Shown here in pieces: positions 53,733 through 63,032 of a DNA stretch of 64,000 nucleotides. The stretch is from Halorussus sp. MSC15.2. Lineage in GTDB: Archaea > Halobacteriota > Halobacteria > Halobacteriales > Haladaptataceae. The translations under genes were made by a program, and so were the position numbers. Positions within the stretch are counted from its first letter, which is position 1, and each line of letters begins with the position of its first letter. The stretch is taken from assembly GCF_010747475.1 (NCBI RefSeq), contig NZ_VSLZ01000003.1:558001-622000 (forward strand). The letters are read 5' to 3'. The notes below the pieces were generated by a model. The model ran no database searches and was not told the origin of the DNA. It saw nothing but the letters and a program-made list of their open reading frames with translations.

Positions 53733-54002
53733 TCAGGTACCGCCGGTGTCTCCGTAGTGTCGGTCGAGATACTGGACGATGTCGTCGCTCTCGTAGAGCG
53801 ATTCGTCGCGCTCGGGGTCTACGAGGAACGGAATCTGGTCCTCGCCGCCGAGTTCGAGCAGTCGCTCGTGGGCCTGCTCGTCGCGCACGTCGCCGCCGTG
53901 TGTACGGGGGTTGTGCGCGACGTAGGACAGTCCGAGCGCCTGCATCTGTTTCCGGACTTTCTTCGAGTACGGACAGCCTTCGGCCTGATACAGTTCGAGC
54001 AC
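53733..54002 (-). CDS. Glutaredoxin/GST-N-terminal-like protein
   Basis: 89 residues. Glutaredoxin-type fold with the active site EGCPYSKKVRKQM (Cys10, CPYS), the cis-Pro segment EDQIPFLVDPERDESL and YESDDIVQYLDRHYG as in GST N-terminal domains. A GTG start at 54002 is supported by GTTTACC (54026-54032, minus strand) about 27 bases upstream, fitting leaderless transcription; longer in-frame extensions have no coding character. It probably reduces disulfides or mixed disulfides of the cell's low-molecular thiol. Confidence 0.8.
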   Translation of the reverse strand: MLELYQAEGCPYSKKVRKQMQALGLSYVAHNPRTHGGDVRDEQAHERLLELGGEDQIPFLVDPERDESLYESDDIVQYLDRHYGDTGGT

Positions 54003-54126
54003 GTCCGCGGGTACGTCCCCGAGTCGGTAAACCCGAGTGGCCGAACCCCGAGCGACCGAACTCCGAGTGGCCGATACGCGACTCCTCGGGCATAACCTGA
54101 AAGAGGTTCCGGACGAAAAGCAGTCT

Positions 54127-55275
54127 ATGTCTGGGGAGATGCAGTCTACATCGGGGGAGGTATCAGACGTTTCCCGGGAGCGGACGTCCTCCACGGAGAA
54201 CCGATGCGGACACGTCCACGAGGCCAGCGCGGTCTCCAATCTCGGGGGTGTCTGCTGTTGGCGACCTGTCTGGGGCGATACCGAGCGGTGCATCTGGCAC
54301 GCCGACGTCGCGCAGAAGCCGACCCGCGTGCTGGAGGACGCCGCACCCGAAATCGGCGAGCGCCTCGACGGGGCCATCTTCCGCGACGTCGAACTGTCCG
54401 GCGGAAAGTGGCTGGCCGGGAAGACGATTACCGACTCTCGGTTCGTCAACTGTAACCTAGAGAACGCCGATTTGAGCCACGCCGACCTCCGGTATTCGCA
54501 CTTCGAGGGAGTCGATGCGCACGACGTGAACCTCCGGGATTCGAACCTCGAACACACCGAGTTCCACCGCACCGACCTCCGCGGCGCGGACCTGACCGGA
54601 GCGCAACTCCACTACGCGGTGTTCGACAACGCCAGAATCGACGAGTCCACGACGTTCGGCGACAGCGTCGTGTACGAAGAGGAACTAGTCGAATCGACCG
54701 ACGAGGGGCGACTCGCGGCGCTTCGCAGGCGACGGTCCGGACGTGACGCAGACCGACTCAGTCGGTACGAGGCCGCCCACTGGACGTACAACGAACTCCA
54801 GCGACTCGCCGAGGAGAACGGCCTGACGCAGGCCTCGCGGAACTACTACAAGCAGCGCAAGAACGTCCGACGGCGCGAGGCGTGGGAGTTCCAGTCCTAC
54901 CCGCGAGCGCTCGGCAAGGAGGCGTGGCGGTGGACGACCGGGTACGGGTCGAACCCGTGGCGGGTAATCGGAACGGCCGTGGTCATCATCTTCACCTGTG
55001 CGTTGCTGTTTCCGTTCTTCGGAGAGGTACTCGGAGCGACGCCCGGTGGCTCACCAGTCAGGTACACCTACGACTCCAACATGTGGTACAACATCCTCGT
55101 GGTGTTCCCCCACAGCCTCTATCTCAGCACGGTGACGTTCGCCACGCTGGGGTACGGCGACATGCAACCGCTACTGGGGGCGAAACCAATCGCCGCGTCG
55201 GAGGCGCTGCTCGGCCAACTGGTGATGGCGCTGCTCGTGTTCGTCCTCACTCGGAACGTGACGTGGTCGGAGTAA
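54127..55275 (+). CDS. Pentapeptide-repeat protein fused to a two-helix K+ channel
   Basis: 382 residues. The N-terminus has Cys/His residues (CGHVHEAS, CCWRPVWGDTERCIWH) that could bind zinc. Pentapeptide repeats follow (about 95-180: ADLSHADLRYSHFEGVD, LRDSNLEHTEFHRTDLRGAD in parts). A helical linker (WTYNELQRLAEENGLTQASR) leads to a pore module: helix NPWRVIGTAVVIIFTCALLF, selectivity filter TLGYGD (340-345), and a last helix LLGQLVMALLVFVLTRNV. The filter is that of K+ channels. The pentapeptide part should be cytosolic and may sense a ligand or bind a partner. The ATG at 54127 is chosen for promoter spacing (CATAACCTG near 54089). Confidence 0.88.
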   Translation: MSGEMQSTSGEVSDVSRERTSSTENRCGHVHEASAVSNLGGVCCWRPVWGDTERCIWHADVAQKPTRVLEDAAPEIGERLDGAIFRDVELSGGKWLAGKTITDSRFVNCNLENADLSHADLRYSHFEGVDAHDVNLRDSNLEHTEFHRTDLRGADLTGAQLHYAVFDNARIDESTTFGDSVVYEEELVESTDEGRLAALRRRRSGRDADRLSRYEAAHWTYNELQRLAEENGLTQASRNYYKQRKNVRRREAWEFQSYPRALGKEAWRWTTGYGSNPWRVIGTAVVIIFTCALLFPFFGEVLGATPGGSPVRYTYDSNMWYNILVVFPHSLYLSTVTFATLGYGDMQPLLGAKPIAASEALLGQLVMALLVFVLTRNVTWSE

Positions 55276-55656
55276 TCAGATGCCGCAGTCGTCCACGTAC
55301 TCGAACCCCTCGTCGTAGTCGTCGCCGGACTCGTCCGCGTCGTCGCCGTCGCTGGCGCGGTCCCGTGCGGTCCCGTTCCACCCGCGGTGGCCCGTCCCGA
55401 CGCCGCGTCCGTCGTCTCGGTCGCGGTCCGGTGGGCCGCCGCGACGACCGTCGGGTTCGCGGCCCGATTCGACGCCGCGGTCTTCGTCGTGCTCACGGAC
55501 CCCCTCGGCATCGTCTCCCTCCTCGCTCTCGGCGGCCAGTTTCCGCTCCACCGCGTCGGCAACCCACGATTCGAGCGACTCGCCGGATTCGAGGTCGGCG
55601 TCGATGCGCTCCTTGAGTCCGGCCTCGACCGTGACCACGAGGTGTTCGTGACGCAT
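55276..55656 (-). CDS. Ribbon-helix-helix-like protein with a long acidic tail
   Basis: 126 residues. The first 45 (MRHEHLVVTVEAGLKERIDA, ESLESWVADAVERKLAAESE) fit a ribbon-helix-helix DNA-binding unit. The remainder is low-complexity Asp/Gly/Arg with a final EYVDDCGI. It is convergent with the channel gene; the stop codons are adjacent. A transcription-factor role is possible but the tail is unusual. Confidence 0.65.
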   Translation of the reverse strand: MRHEHLVVTVEAGLKERIDADLESGESLESWVADAVERKLAAESEEGDDAEGVREHDEDRGVESGREPDGRRGGPPDRDRDDGRGVGTGHRGWNGTARDRASDGDDADESGDDYDEGFEYVDDCGI

Positions 55657-55686
55657 GAACCGCGTTACGTGACGGCGGCGGATAAA

Positions 55687-56292
55687 TCAGTCGTCCGTCG
55701 CCTCGTCTACGACCTCCTCCGGTCGCGAGGCGTCCCACCCGGCGACGACGAGCGCACCCACCTGATTGAACACGAGGTCGTTGACGATGTCGTCGAGTCC
55801 GTACTGGACCAGCACCTTCGCGCCGACGAACCCCGCCAGCAGTTCGGCCCCGAACTCGATTATCTCCCAGAGGACGCCGAACGCCATCACGAAGATGAAG
55901 ACGAAGACGAACTGTAACTCCTCGGGCAGAGTCGTCCGCTCGGAGTTCCGGTGTATCGTCTCGACCGTGGCGTAGCCCGCGCCGGCGACTATCGACGCCG
56001 AGAGGGCGTGGGTCACGGCGTCGTACCACGGAACGTTCTGGTAGGGACCGAGCATGCCGACCGCGTGCAGGAACACCGCCACCGCGAGCCAGAGGACGTA
56101 ACTAACGTCCATCGAGACGCAGGCGTCCCGCCGGAGCAGCGCCGGAACGAACGTGACCGCCAGCGCGACGACCGCGTTGACGGCGACGCCCATCTCGCCG
56201 CTGAGGAGACCGTACGCCGCGATGGCGACGAGTCCGGCCTGAAGCAGGTGGACGGCCAGTCGTTCGCGGGCGTCGGACAGCAGTTCAGTCAC
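55687..56292 (-). CDS. DUF2238-like membrane protein
   Basis: 201 residues with about six helices. Motifs of the DUF2238 (YjdF-like) family are present: WYDAVTHALSASIVAGAGYA, LQFVFVFIFVMAFGVLWEII EFGAE (quoted with a break) and GLDDIVNDLVFNQVGALVVA. The conserved Asp/His/Glu residues within the membrane suggest a catalytic or ion site. Its start overlaps the upstream gene's stop (56289-56292), forming a two-gene operon. Confidence 0.82.
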   Translation of the reverse strand: MTELLSDARERLAVHLLQAGLVAIAAYGLLSGEMGVAVNAVVALAVTFVPALLRRDACVSMDVSYVLWLAVAVFLHAVGMLGPYQNVPWYDAVTHALSASIVAGAGYATVETIHRNSERTTLPEELQFVFVFIFVMAFGVLWEIIEFGAELLAGFVGAKVLVQYGLDDIVNDLVFNQVGALVVAGWDASRPEEVVDEATDD

Positions 56293-56876
56293 CCGCAGTC
56301 ACCCTCCAGTAAATCGGCGATAGTAGTGTCGCTGCTCGTCTCGTACTCGAAGTAGAGTTCGAAGACGACGGCGGCGGCGACGCCCGCCGCGGTCGCTCGG
56401 ACGAACTCCCACATCACGGCCTCTGCCGACCCGAGGAACTCGGTTCCGAGGTAGCGGTCGGAGTAGAACTGGAGGACCGCCCACGCGCCGATGGCCGCCA
56501 TCGTCGTCAGGACGACCATCGCGTCGGCGAACCGCGGCGAGAGTTCGGCCTCGGTGAACAGCGTCAACTCGGCCACGACCGCGAGCGACACCGCGGCGAC
56601 CCCGACGTAGGTCGCGTACTCGGTGGCCCACGCGGGACCGACCGCCCGCGTCACGCCGGGGAGAACCGCCAGCGCGGTCACCGTCGGCGGAAGCATCGCG
56701 TGGGGGTCGCGCAACACCGCCGCCGGAAGGACGAGGACGACCACCGTCGCGACGAGAAACGCGGTCCAGACGAGGTCGCCGTCCACGAGGTTCTCCAGCA
56801 CCGCCAGCGCGAGGACCCCGACGAGGACCCAACTCACCACGCCACCGTCGTCGGTGAGCGATTCGAGTACACCCAT
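56289..56876 (-). CDS. Polytopic membrane protein, operon partner of the DUF2238 gene
   Basis: 195 residues with about six helices (WVLVGVLALAVLENLV; LVWTAFLVATVVVLVLPAAV; MVVLTTMAAIGAWAVLQFYS and others) and YLGTEFLGSAEAVMWEFVRA near the end. The start MGVLESLTDDGG has the first coding character. It precedes the DUF2238 gene with an ATGA overlap. No recognised family; the pair may act as one complex. Confidence 0.72.
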   Translation of the reverse strand: MGVLESLTDDGGVVSWVLVGVLALAVLENLVDGDLVWTAFLVATVVVLVLPAAVLRDPHAMLPPTVTALAVLPGVTRAVGPAWATEYATYVGVAAVSLAVVAELTLFTEAELSPRFADAMVVLTTMAAIGAWAVLQFYSDRYLGTEFLGSAEAVMWEFVRATAAGVAAAVVFELYFEYETSSDTTIADLLEGDCG

Positions 56877-56996
56877 ACCAGTGAGAGGGGGCCGACGCGA
56901 TTGAAGGTTGTTGCCCCGCGAACGCGCGTTCGCTGGCCCGCCGACGCGCGTGGCCCCCTCGTAAAGAGTATCAACGCGCCGCACCAAAAGGCGCGT

Positions 56997-58865
56997 ATGA
57001 ACGTACTACCGGACACGAGCGTCGTCATCGACGGTCGGATATCCGACCGAATCGAGGACGGCGACTTCGAGGGCGCGACGATACTGGTGCCCGAGGCCGT
57101 GGTGGCCGAACTCGAAGCGCAGGCCAACGGCGGGACCGAGAGCGGGTGGGACGGTCTCTCGGAACTCCAGCGACTCGCCGACCTCGCCGACGAGGGGACC
57201 ATCGAACTCGACTACGTCGGCGAGCGTCCCGACGCCGACGAGCAGGGTCGCGCCAGCGAAGGCGAGATAGACGCCCTGATTCGGGAACTCGCGGCCGAAC
57301 ACGACGCGGTGTTCGTCACCAGCGACGTGGTCCAGAGCGAGGTCGCGCAGGCGAAGGGCATCGAGGTCGAGTACGTCTCCCCGCGGGTCGAGGAGACGGA
57401 CGTGGGCCGCCTCTCGGTCGAGGACTACTTCGACGAGCAGACAATGAGCGTCCACCTCAAGGCCGGGGTCGAACCGATGGCCAAGCGCGGCGACGTGGGC
57501 GACATGCACTACCAGACCATCGGCGAGGACCCGACCGACGAAGCGGAGGTCCGGGAGATAGCACAGGAGATAATCGACAGCGCGAAGGAGAGCGACGAGG
57601 GGTTCATCGAACTCGACGAACCCGGCATGACCATCGTCCAGTTCCGCGACTACCGCATCGCCATCGCGGAACCGCCGTTCGCCGACGGGTGGGAGATAAC
57701 CGCGGTCCGGCCCATCGTCAAGACGTCGATGGAGGACTACGAGCACGCCGACGAACTCAAGGACCGACTCCTCGAACGCCAGCGCGGCGTCCTCATCGCC
57801 GGGTCGCCCGGTGCCGGGAAGTCCACGTTCGCGCAGGCGGTCGGCGAGTTCCTCGTGGACCACGACTTCGCGGTCAAGACGATGGAGAAACCCCGCGACC
57901 TGCAGGTCGGTCCCGAAATCACCCAGTACACCGAGTTGGGCGGCGAGATGGAGAAGACCGCCGACTCGCTGCTGATGGTCCGGCCCGACTACACCATCTA
58001 CGACGAGGTGCGCAAGACCGACGACTTCGAAGTGTTCGCCGACATGCGACTCGCTGGCGTCGGTATGATTGGCGTCGTCCACGCGACCCGCGCCATCGAC
58101 GCGCTCCAGCGCCTCGTCGGCCGGGTCGAACTCGGCATGATTCCCCAGATAGTGGACACCGTGGTCTACATCGAGGCCGGGGAAGTGAACAAGGTGTACG
58201 ACGTGTCCACGCAGGTCAAGGTGCCCGAGGGCCTGATGGAGGAGGACCTCGCGCGACCGGTCATCATGATTCAGGACTTCGAGACCGGCCGCCCCGAGTA
58301 CGAAATCTACACCTTCAACCGGCAGGTCGTCACGGTGCCGCTGAACGAGGGCGAACGCGAGGAGGGCGGCGTCTCGAAGTTGGCCAAGCAGGAGATAGAG
58401 CGGGAGATTCAGTCGGTCGCTCGCGGACCGGTCGAGGTGGAAGTGCAGGGCCAGAACCGCGCCACGGTGTACGTCAGCGACGACGACATCTCCTACGTCA
58501 TCGGCAAGGGCGGCGGGCGCATCGACGACATCGAGAACCGCCTCGGCATCGACATCGACGTGCGCACCCTCGACGAACTACCCCAGTCGGCCTCCGGCGC
58601 GGGCGGTGGCGCGGGAGCGAGCGCCGCGAGTGCGACGGCCACGCAGGGCGAAGTCGTGACGCCGGACATCACCTCCCGGCACATCGTCATCCCGACCGAC
58701 GGCCACGCCGGGGAGACGGTGGAGGTGCAGGCCGACGGCGAGTACCTGTTCACGGCGACGGTCGGTCGCGGCGGCGACATTCAGGTCTCGCGCGGCAGCG
58801 CGATTGCGGAGGAACTGGAACGGGCCATCGACCGCGAGCAACAAATCGCTATCGTGCGAGCGTAG
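56997..58865 (+). CDS. PIN domain-ATPase-KH protein (PINc/VapC-ATPase)
   Basis: 622 residues. The PIN nuclease domain (1-150: VLPDTSVVIDG, EGEIDALIRELAAE, FVTSDVVQSEVAQ) has the expected acidic residues. A VirB11/PilT-like ATPase follows with Walker A IAGSPGAGKSTFAQAV and Walker B LLMVRPDYTIYDEVR. A KH domain (about 495-530: DDISYVIGKGGGRIDDIENR) binds nucleic acid, and a final beta domain (VIPTDGHAGETVEVQADGEY) closes it. The family is widespread in archaea and is thought to process RNA, but the substrate is unknown. ATG at 56997 is chosen because the PIN fold begins at once. Confidence 0.92.
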   Translation: MNVLPDTSVVIDGRISDRIEDGDFEGATILVPEAVVAELEAQANGGTESGWDGLSELQRLADLADEGTIELDYVGERPDADEQGRASEGEIDALIRELAAEHDAVFVTSDVVQSEVAQAKGIEVEYVSPRVEETDVGRLSVEDYFDEQTMSVHLKAGVEPMAKRGDVGDMHYQTIGEDPTDEAEVREIAQEIIDSAKESDEGFIELDEPGMTIVQFRDYRIAIAEPPFADGWEITAVRPIVKTSMEDYEHADELKDRLLERQRGVLIAGSPGAGKSTFAQAVGEFLVDHDFAVKTMEKPRDLQVGPEITQYTELGGEMEKTADSLLMVRPDYTIYDEVRKTDDFEVFADMRLAGVGMIGVVHATRAIDALQRLVGRVELGMIPQIVDTVVYIEAGEVNKVYDVSTQVKVPEGLMEEDLARPVIMIQDFETGRPEYEIYTFNRQVVTVPLNEGEREEGGVSKLAKQEIEREIQSVARGPVEVEVQGQNRATVYVSDDDISYVIGKGGGRIDDIENRLGIDIDVRTLDELPQSASGAGGGAGASAASATATQGEVVTPDITSRHIVIPTDGHAGETVEVQADGEYLFTATVGRGGDIQVSRGSAIAEELERAIDREQQIAIVRA

Positions 58866-58915
58866 TCGGACGCCCGCCGGCGAACGTTCACTGACGAGGA
58901 CAGCGAGGAGACGCG

Positions 58916-58981
58916 GTATCTCAGCGCGATAGGCACGGCTGAGATACTTGTGGCACGCGCGACCGACTCGGCGGGTCGCGC
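58916..58981. repeat. Two consecutive strong inverted repeats between convergent genes
   Basis: GTATCTCAGC (58916-58925) and GCTGAGATAC (58938-58947) form a perfect 10-bp stem with a 12-base loop. Ten bases on, GCGCGACC (58957-58964) and GGTCGCGC (58974-58981) form a perfect 8-bp stem with a nine-base loop. They lie in the 150-base gap between the PIN-ATPase gene and the convergent HTH gene. They may be terminators for either gene or a small structured RNA. Confidence 0.5.
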
Positions 58982-59015
58982 TCTGACGACCAGTCGGCGA
59001 GACGGGATTACGCGG

Positions 59016-59297
59016 CTACTCGGCGCACTTCTGGGCGTCGGCGGAGTCGGCCGAGGTGTCGCACGCGACGTCTATCTCGTAGAGGTTCTGGCGGGCGTCG
59101 GCGAAGTAGACGTCCTCCTGTACGACGTCGAGTTCTTCGAGTCGTTCGAGCGCGTACCGGACCGTACGGGCCGATAGCATCGACTCCTCGACTATCTGTT
59201 TCTGGGTGAGCGCACCCTTGTACTCCAGCACCTTGAAAACCAGTTTCGCACTGGGCGGCAGGTCGTCGATGTCCTCTAACTCGGACTGAGTTGCCAT
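59016..59297 (-). CDS. Winged-helix transcriptional regulator (MarR/TrmB-like)
   Basis: 93 residues, a single wHTH: LPPSAKLVFKVLEYKGALTQ, KQIVEESMLSARTVRYALER (recognition helix), then LEELDVVQEDVYFADARQNL (wing). Cys residues at the end (VACDTSADSADAQKCAE) could bind metal or sense redox. TATA CCAGTATAAAAGT (59320-59332) lies about 28 bases upstream, fitting a leaderless mRNA. The target genes are unknown. Confidence 0.85.
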   Translation of the reverse strand: MATQSELEDIDDLPPSAKLVFKVLEYKGALTQKQIVEESMLSARTVRYALERLEELDVVQEDVYFADARQNLYEIDVACDTSADSADAQKCAE

Positions 59298-59440
59298 CGT
59301 TACGAATCGAAACACCCGACCAGTATAAAAGTACTGAGAACGTCTGGCACTGTTCGGTGGCGGCGCTCGGCGACTCGGTCGGGCCAGCGGGTTCCGAACG
59401 TAACAAAAAGGCCTTCAACTCGCGTCACTGAAGGACAGTC

Positions 59441-59749
59441 ATGGCGACCGAACAGGCATCCGAGCGACGAGCATCCCACATCAGGGGCGTCACGGTGACG
59501 GCCATCGCCTCGTTAGGCGGCATCGCCGCGGCGTTCGTATCCGCGATGTTTCTCGGCACCGCGGCGAAAGACCAGTTAGCGCTGGGTATCGTGGGCGCGT
59601 TCGTCTTCGTCCAATTACCCATCCTACAGGTACTCGGCATCGACGTCGAAGACTTCTCCACGAAGGACCACCTCTACGTGCTGTTCATGACGTTCTCGCT
59701 GTGGTTCGTCACGTGGACGATTCTCCTGACCAACGGAGTCACCTTCTAA
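59441..59749 (+). CDS. EMC6-like membrane protein
   Basis: 102 residues with three helices (VTAIASLGGIAAAFVSAMFL; LALGIVGAFVFVQLPILQVLG; HLYVLFMTFSLWFVTWTILL). A conserved archaeal protein with the pattern DVEDFSTKDHLYVLFMTFSLWF is called EMC6-like in current annotation as far as I recall, by analogy with the eukaryotic membrane-protein insertion complex. TGAAGGA precedes the ATG. It is followed after three bases by the ABCE1 gene, a conserved and possibly co-translational pairing. Confidence 0.78.
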   Translation: MATEQASERRASHIRGVTVTAIASLGGIAAAFVSAMFLGTAAKDQLALGIVGAFVFVQLPILQVLGIDVEDFSTKDHLYVLFMTFSLWFVTWTILLTNGVTF

Positions 59750-59752
59750 CCG

Positions 59753-61567
59753 ATGGCGGACGACAGTATCGCGGTCGTGGACCTCGAACGGTGTCAACCC
59801 GACCGATGCAACTACGAGTGTAAGAACTACTGCCCGCCCAATCGGACGGGCAAGGAGTGCATCACGCTGCGCGGCGACGACGCCGACGAGGGCGACCCCG
59901 ACCAAGTACACATCAGCGAGGAGATTTGCCTCGGCGAGACCTGCGGTATCTGCGTCGAGAAGTGTCCGTTCGACGCGATAGAGATAATCAACCTGCCGCA
60001 GGAACTCGACGACGAACCGGTCCACCGATACGGCGAGAACGCCTTCTCGCTGTACGGCCTGCCGGTCCCGCTGGAGGGGCAGGTCACCGGCATCCTCGGT
60101 CCCAACGGTATCGGGAAGACCACGGCCGTCAGGATTCTGGCGGGCGAACTCGCGCCGAACCTCGGCCAGCACGGCGACCCGCCGGGGTGGGACGCGGTGC
60201 TGGACGCGTACCGCGGCACGGAGCTACAGGACTACCTCTCCGACGTTCGGGACGGCGAGGTGAGCGTCGCGCGCAAGCCCCAGTACGTGGACAAGATTCC
60301 CGACCAGTTCGACGGTTCGACCGAGCAACTGCTGGAGAACGTGGACGAGCGGGGCGTGCTGGACGACCTGCTCGAACGACTCGACATCGAACACGTCCGC
60401 GAGCAGGACATCGACAGCCTCTCGGGCGGCGAACTCCAGCGCGTGGCGCTGGTGGCGTGTCTGGCCCGCGACGTGGACTTCTACTTCATCGACGAAATCA
60501 CGCCGTACCTCGACATCAGCCAGCGCGTGAAGGCCGCGCGACTGATTCAGGAGATGGCCGAGGAACACGGTAAGTCGATGCTCGTGGTCGAACACGACCT
60601 CGCAATCCTCGACCTCGTGGCCGACAACCTCCACGTCGCGTACGGTGAACCCGGCGCGTACGGTGTCATCACCGACCCCAAATCGGTCCGCAACGGCATC
60701 AACGAGTACCTCAAGGGGTACCTCCAGAACGAGAACATGCGCATCCGGCCGGACGCCATCGAGTTCGAGGAACACGCCCCGCGGCAGGTGTCGCGCGCCG
60801 ACACGCTGGTCGAGTATCCCGACGTCTCGAAGTCCTACGGCGAGGGCGAGTTCGGTCTGGACGTCGAAGGCGGCACCATCCGCCAGAACGAGGTACTGGG
60901 CATCGTCGGCCCGAACGGTATCGGGAAATCGACGTTCGCCGAGTTGCTCGCCGGCCGACTCGACCCCGACGAGGGCGAACTCGGCTTCGAGTTGGACATC
61001 GCCTACAAGCCCCAGTACATCGAAATCGACCAACCGATGCAGGTCGAGGCGTTCCTGCGCTCGATAACCGACAAGGTGGGGTCGTCGTACTGGAACACCG
61101 AAATCGGCCAACCGCTCCAGTTGGACCGCATCATGGAGCAGAACCTGCTCGACCTCTCGGGCGGCGAGCGCCAGCGGGTCGCCATCGCGGCCACCCTCTC
61201 GGAGTCGGCGGACCTCTACCTACTCGACGAACCCTCGGCGTACCTCGACGTCGAACAGCGGGTCCGCGCGACCAACGCCATCCGGCGGTTCGCCGAACAG
61301 CAGGACGCCACCGTGATGGTCATCGACCACGACATCTACATGATAGACCTGCTCGCCGACCGACTCATGGTGTTCGACGGCGAACCCGCGGTGCAGGGCC
61401 GCGCGAGCGAACCGAAGGGGATGCGCGAGGGGATGAACGACTTCCTCGCCAACCTCGACATCACGTTCCGGCGCGACGAGAACGTCGGCCGCCCGCGCAT
61501 CAACAAGCCGGGCAGTCAACTCGACAAGGAGCAGAAGAAGTCGGGCGAGTACTACTACGCGCCCTGA
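59753..61567 (+). CDS. Ribosome-recycling ATPase ABCE1 (RNase L inhibitor homologue)
   Basis: 604 residues. The N-terminal FeS domain has two cluster motifs: CQPDRCNYECKNYCP and CLGETCGICVEKCPFDAI. Two ABC ATPase domains follow, each with Walker A (GPNGIGKTTAVRIL; GPNGIGKSTFAELL), signature LSGGELQRV or LSGGERQRV, and Walker B/Glu (FIDEITPYLD; LLDEPSAYLD). It splits post-termination 70S ribosomes together with aRF1/Pelota. The start overlaps no other gene but follows the EMC6-like gene by three bases, so they share an mRNA. Confidence 0.97.
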   Translation: MADDSIAVVDLERCQPDRCNYECKNYCPPNRTGKECITLRGDDADEGDPDQVHISEEICLGETCGICVEKCPFDAIEIINLPQELDDEPVHRYGENAFSLYGLPVPLEGQVTGILGPNGIGKTTAVRILAGELAPNLGQHGDPPGWDAVLDAYRGTELQDYLSDVRDGEVSVARKPQYVDKIPDQFDGSTEQLLENVDERGVLDDLLERLDIEHVREQDIDSLSGGELQRVALVACLARDVDFYFIDEITPYLDISQRVKAARLIQEMAEEHGKSMLVVEHDLAILDLVADNLHVAYGEPGAYGVITDPKSVRNGINEYLKGYLQNENMRIRPDAIEFEEHAPRQVSRADTLVEYPDVSKSYGEGEFGLDVEGGTIRQNEVLGIVGPNGIGKSTFAELLAGRLDPDEGELGFELDIAYKPQYIEIDQPMQVEAFLRSITDKVGSSYWNTEIGQPLQLDRIMEQNLLDLSGGERQRVAIAATLSESADLYLLDEPSAYLDVEQRVRATNAIRRFAEQQDATVMVIDHDIYMIDLLADRLMVFDGEPAVQGRASEPKGMREGMNDFLANLDITFRRDENVGRPRINKPGSQLDKEQKKSGEYYYAP

Positions 61568-61667
61568 CGCGGTACGCGTCGATTTTCCCGGGGTCGCTTC
61601 GGCGTCGAACGGGAACCGCCGTCGCGGAACCGAACGATTTTCGTCAACGGACTCATAGGCCAACGCA

Positions 61668-63032
61668 GTGACTCGTCTGCCCGCATGGTTCGGTACCGGA
61701 CACGAGCGTCGCGCCAAGCTACTGGCGTGTCTCGCTGTCGTCGCGCTCGCCGCGGCGTCCGTCGGAGTGCTGTCGGCCCCCGACCAACCCCGCCTCACCG
61801 TCGGCGACGAGAAGCCCGAGAACAACACCCTCGTCGCCCTGCAGGGGTACAAACACGAGGGGAAAGCGGTCGAGTTCTCCCCCGACGGCGACGTCGTCTG
61901 GGAGTACGCGAAACCGGACGACGTGTTCGACGTCGAGGCGCTCGGCCCCGACCGAGTGCAGGTCTCGACCGCCGACGAGGTCCCCGACGCGGAGTGCCCG
62001 GCGCGCTATCGCGGCGACGGGTTCGAGAACTGCGTCCGGAACAGCCTCCGGATTCTGAACAAATCGACCAAGGAGGTCGTCTGGGAGTACGCGTGGTACG
62101 ACGCGGAACTCCACGAACACGAACTCCACGACGCCGACCACTACACCGTGGCCGCCTCCGGGGACGGCGGGAACGCGACCGACGCCCGCGAGGACCGCTG
62201 GGTGATGGTGGACATGGGCAACGACCGCGTGTTCGCGGTGAATCGCCAGAAGGAGGTCGTTTGGGAGTGGAACGCCACCGACACCTACGACCGGCCCGCC
62301 GGGATGGGACCGGAAGGCGACTGGACGCACGTCAACGACGTGGACCGACTCCGGCCGGGCGTGTTCCAGATAAGCCTGCGGAACTTCGACACCGTGGCCG
62401 AACTCCACGTCGCCAACGGGTCGAACCCGAGCGAGCGGTCGGTGACGGTCCGACCCGTCGTCGGCCCGAACCAGTACGCGGGGAAGGGCGACATCATCTA
62501 CGAGCAGCACAATCCCGACAGACTCGCGGACGGCCACCTGCTGGTCGCCGACAGCGAACACGACAGAGTCGTGGAACTGAATCGGTCGGGCGAGGTGGTC
62601 TGGGAGTTCGGCGGGAGCGCCACCCTGAACTGGCCCCGCGACGCCGACAGACTCCCGAACGGGCACACGCTGGTCACCGACTCGTACAACGACCGGGTTG
62701 CCGAGGTGAACGAGGACGGCGACGTCGTCTGGGCCGTCGAGACCGGGTATCTCCCCTACGAGGCCGACAGACTGCCCGGCGAGGGCAGCAGTGACCGCCC
62801 GACAGCGACCGAGGGCGGACTCGCCGACGGCGGCCGGGAATCGGTCGTCGAGCGTTACCTCGGGTTCGCCGTCGCCATCTCGAAGTACGTCCTCCCGGCG
62901 TGGCTCGGCAGGCAGGTGCTGTGGCTCGTGGTCGCGCTCCTCTCGCTGGTGGGCGTGGCGATAGAGACCGTGCGGTGGCGAGGGGTCGGTCTGTTCGACC
63001 GACAGACCGACGAGTTAGCTGACGAGCAGTGA
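61668..63032 (+). CDS. Arylsulfotransferase (ASST) family membrane protein
   Basis: 454 residues. An N-terminal helix (AKLLACLAVVALAAASVGVL) is followed by an extracytoplasmic beta-propeller with repeats of the type DGDVVWEYAKPDDVFDVEAL, QKEVVWEWNATDTYDRPAGM, GEVVWEFGGSATLNWPRDAD, DGDVVWAVETGYLPYEADRL. A C-terminal helix (VLWLVVALLSLVGVAIETV) and a short cytosolic end follow. The repeats match the ASST superfamily; conserved His residues appear in HELHDADHY and THVNDVDRL. Sulfate transfer is not proven for archaeal members. GTG start. Confidence 0.85.
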   Translation: MTRLPAWFGTGHERRAKLLACLAVVALAAASVGVLSAPDQPRLTVGDEKPENNTLVALQGYKHEGKAVEFSPDGDVVWEYAKPDDVFDVEALGPDRVQVSTADEVPDAECPARYRGDGFENCVRNSLRILNKSTKEVVWEYAWYDAELHEHELHDADHYTVAASGDGGNATDAREDRWVMVDMGNDRVFAVNRQKEVVWEWNATDTYDRPAGMGPEGDWTHVNDVDRLRPGVFQISLRNFDTVAELHVANGSNPSERSVTVRPVVGPNQYAGKGDIIYEQHNPDRLADGHLLVADSEHDRVVELNRSGEVVWEFGGSATLNWPRDADRLPNGHTLVTDSYNDRVAEVNEDGDVVWAVETGYLPYEADRLPGEGSSDRPTATEGGLADGGRESVVERYLGFAVAISKYVLPAWLGRQVLWLVVALLSLVGVAIETVRWRGVGLFDRQTDELADEQ

